Source of the DNA: Cupidesulfovibrio sp000226255
GTDB taxonomy: Bacteria > Desulfobacterota > Desulfovibrionia > Desulfovibrionales > Desulfovibrionaceae
Assembly (NCBI RefSeq): GCF_003402415.2
Contig: NZ_AP036014.1
Coordinates: forward strand, 2,480,001-2,544,000
Direction: 5' to 3'
Length of the DNA stretch: 64,000 bases
Shown here: positions 63,588-64,000 of the stretch, in pieces
Numbering within the stretch: the first letter of the stretch is position 1
How the letters are laid out: the number at the start of each line of letters is the position of its first letter
The notes under the pieces: model-generated
Seen by the model: the letters and a program-made list of their open reading frames with translations, nothing else
The model's database searches: none
Told to the model about the DNA's origin: nothing
Translations under genes and position numbers: made by a program

Positions 63588-64000
63588 TCAGTGGGAAAGT
63601 TGCCGGACCCGCACGATGGTAACGCTGCGATCCCGCGTCCGCTCCCACTCCTTCAGGGCGGCCACGGTTTCCGGCAGGGGGTGGCCGATGGCGATGGCCT
63701 GCCCCTCGGCCTGCGCGATGCGGGCCGCCTTGTCCAACTGGAACATGATGTTGCGCTTGTCGGCGATAACGTCGAGGAACACGTTCCGCTTGTAGGCGGG
63801 CAGCCCCGCGCGCTTCGCCTCGAAGTACAGTTTCGAATTCTGGTGCGTCATGCTGTCGAGCACGAACATGCCGGTGCCGTCAAGGGCCTCGCACACGGTG
63901 CGCATGGCCGCCCCGTTCTGGGTGGCGCGCGAGCCCATGTGGTTGTTCAGCCCCACGGCGTGGGGCACGCGGCGCACGGCCTCGCGCACCAGCGCGGCCA
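63588..64000 (-). CDS. Divergent polysaccharide deacetylase, YibQ-type (N terminus outside)
   Basis: The frame is open to the right edge of the window, so the start lies beyond it. The visible 137 residues hold the family segment AVGLNNHMGSRATQ, later MFVLDSMTHQNSKLYFEAKR and AIAIGHPLPETVAALKEW. The family (divergent polysaccharide deacetylase) is usually periplasmic and lacks a proven substrate. A long inverted repeat directly follows the stop. Confidence 0.88.
   Translation of the reverse strand, partial: AALVREAVRRVPHAVGLNNHMGSRATQNGAAMRTVCEALDGTGMFVLDSMTHQNSKLYFEAKRAGLPAYKRNVFLDVIADKRNIMFQLDKAARIAQAEGQAIAIGHPLPETVAALKEWERTRDRSVTIVRVRQLSH

Overview
The window reads as chromosome of a high-GC, anaerobic, sulfate-reducing deltaproteobacterium of the Desulfovibrio/Nitratidesulfovibrio group. 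The grounds are the GC-rich third positions throughout, a CooMKLXUH-HypA-CooF membrane hydrogenase operon, rubrerythrin, flavin-dependent ThyX, a large UbiD decarboxylase, and dCache chemoreceptor and diguanylate cyclase genes. This assignment rests on gene content recalled from the group, not on a database search. About 50 protein genes, two tRNAs and many intrinsic terminators can be supported.

Left part (1-23 kb). A truncated coiled-coil/SH3 protein is followed by tRNA-Gly(GCC), a GNAT acetyltransferase, a methyltransferase with a YcaO-TPR protein, and an XRE-cupin regulator with an acyl-CoA ligase. Next comes a dnaA with no dnaN or recF beside it, preceded by an AT-rich, DnaA-box-like intergenic region. 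After it lie thyX and a recombination-repair cluster (ruvB, ruvA, ruvC, yebC, rlmE) interrupted by an opposing diguanylate cyclase gene. A CgeB-like glycosyltransferase, tRNA-Ala(CGC), a protein with a phage-head-like Cys/His motif, a DsrE-like protein, a periplasmic binding protein and an SMR exporter with an attenuator-like leader complete the section.

Centre (23.5-32.2 kb). A single operon encodes an energy-converting [NiFe] hydrogenase of the CO-induced type. CooM and CooK form the membrane ion-pumping arm. CooL, CooX, CooU and CooH form the hydrophilic hydrogenase arm. HypA delivers nickel and CooF carries electrons as a polyferredoxin. No CO dehydrogenase gene lies next to it.

Right part (32.5-64 kb). 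Phosphate uptake (DUF47-Pit) is followed by a DksA-type zinc protein, a YhcH-family protein, a chemoreceptor, an MBL hydrolase, an OsmC protein, 6-phosphogluconolactonase, a YigZ protein and topoisomerase III. Then come rubrerythrin, an OmpR-type regulator, UbiD and a UDP-glucose pyrophosphorylase. Copper export (copA/copZ), an AMIN/TPR pair, a second hypA with hypB, an Mrp-type Fe-S carrier, SppA and an Smr-domain protein follow. The window ends with an AbrB-Doc toxin-antitoxin pair, proC, ndk and the end of a YibQ-type deacetylase.

No CRISPR array, insertion sequence or intact prophage was seen. The most unusual signals are non-coding: the dnaA-upstream region, the SMR leader with a terminator and a possible antiterminator, a ~125-bp imperfect inverted repeat after the deacetylase gene, and a composite hairpin-plus-tail element present in two copies.
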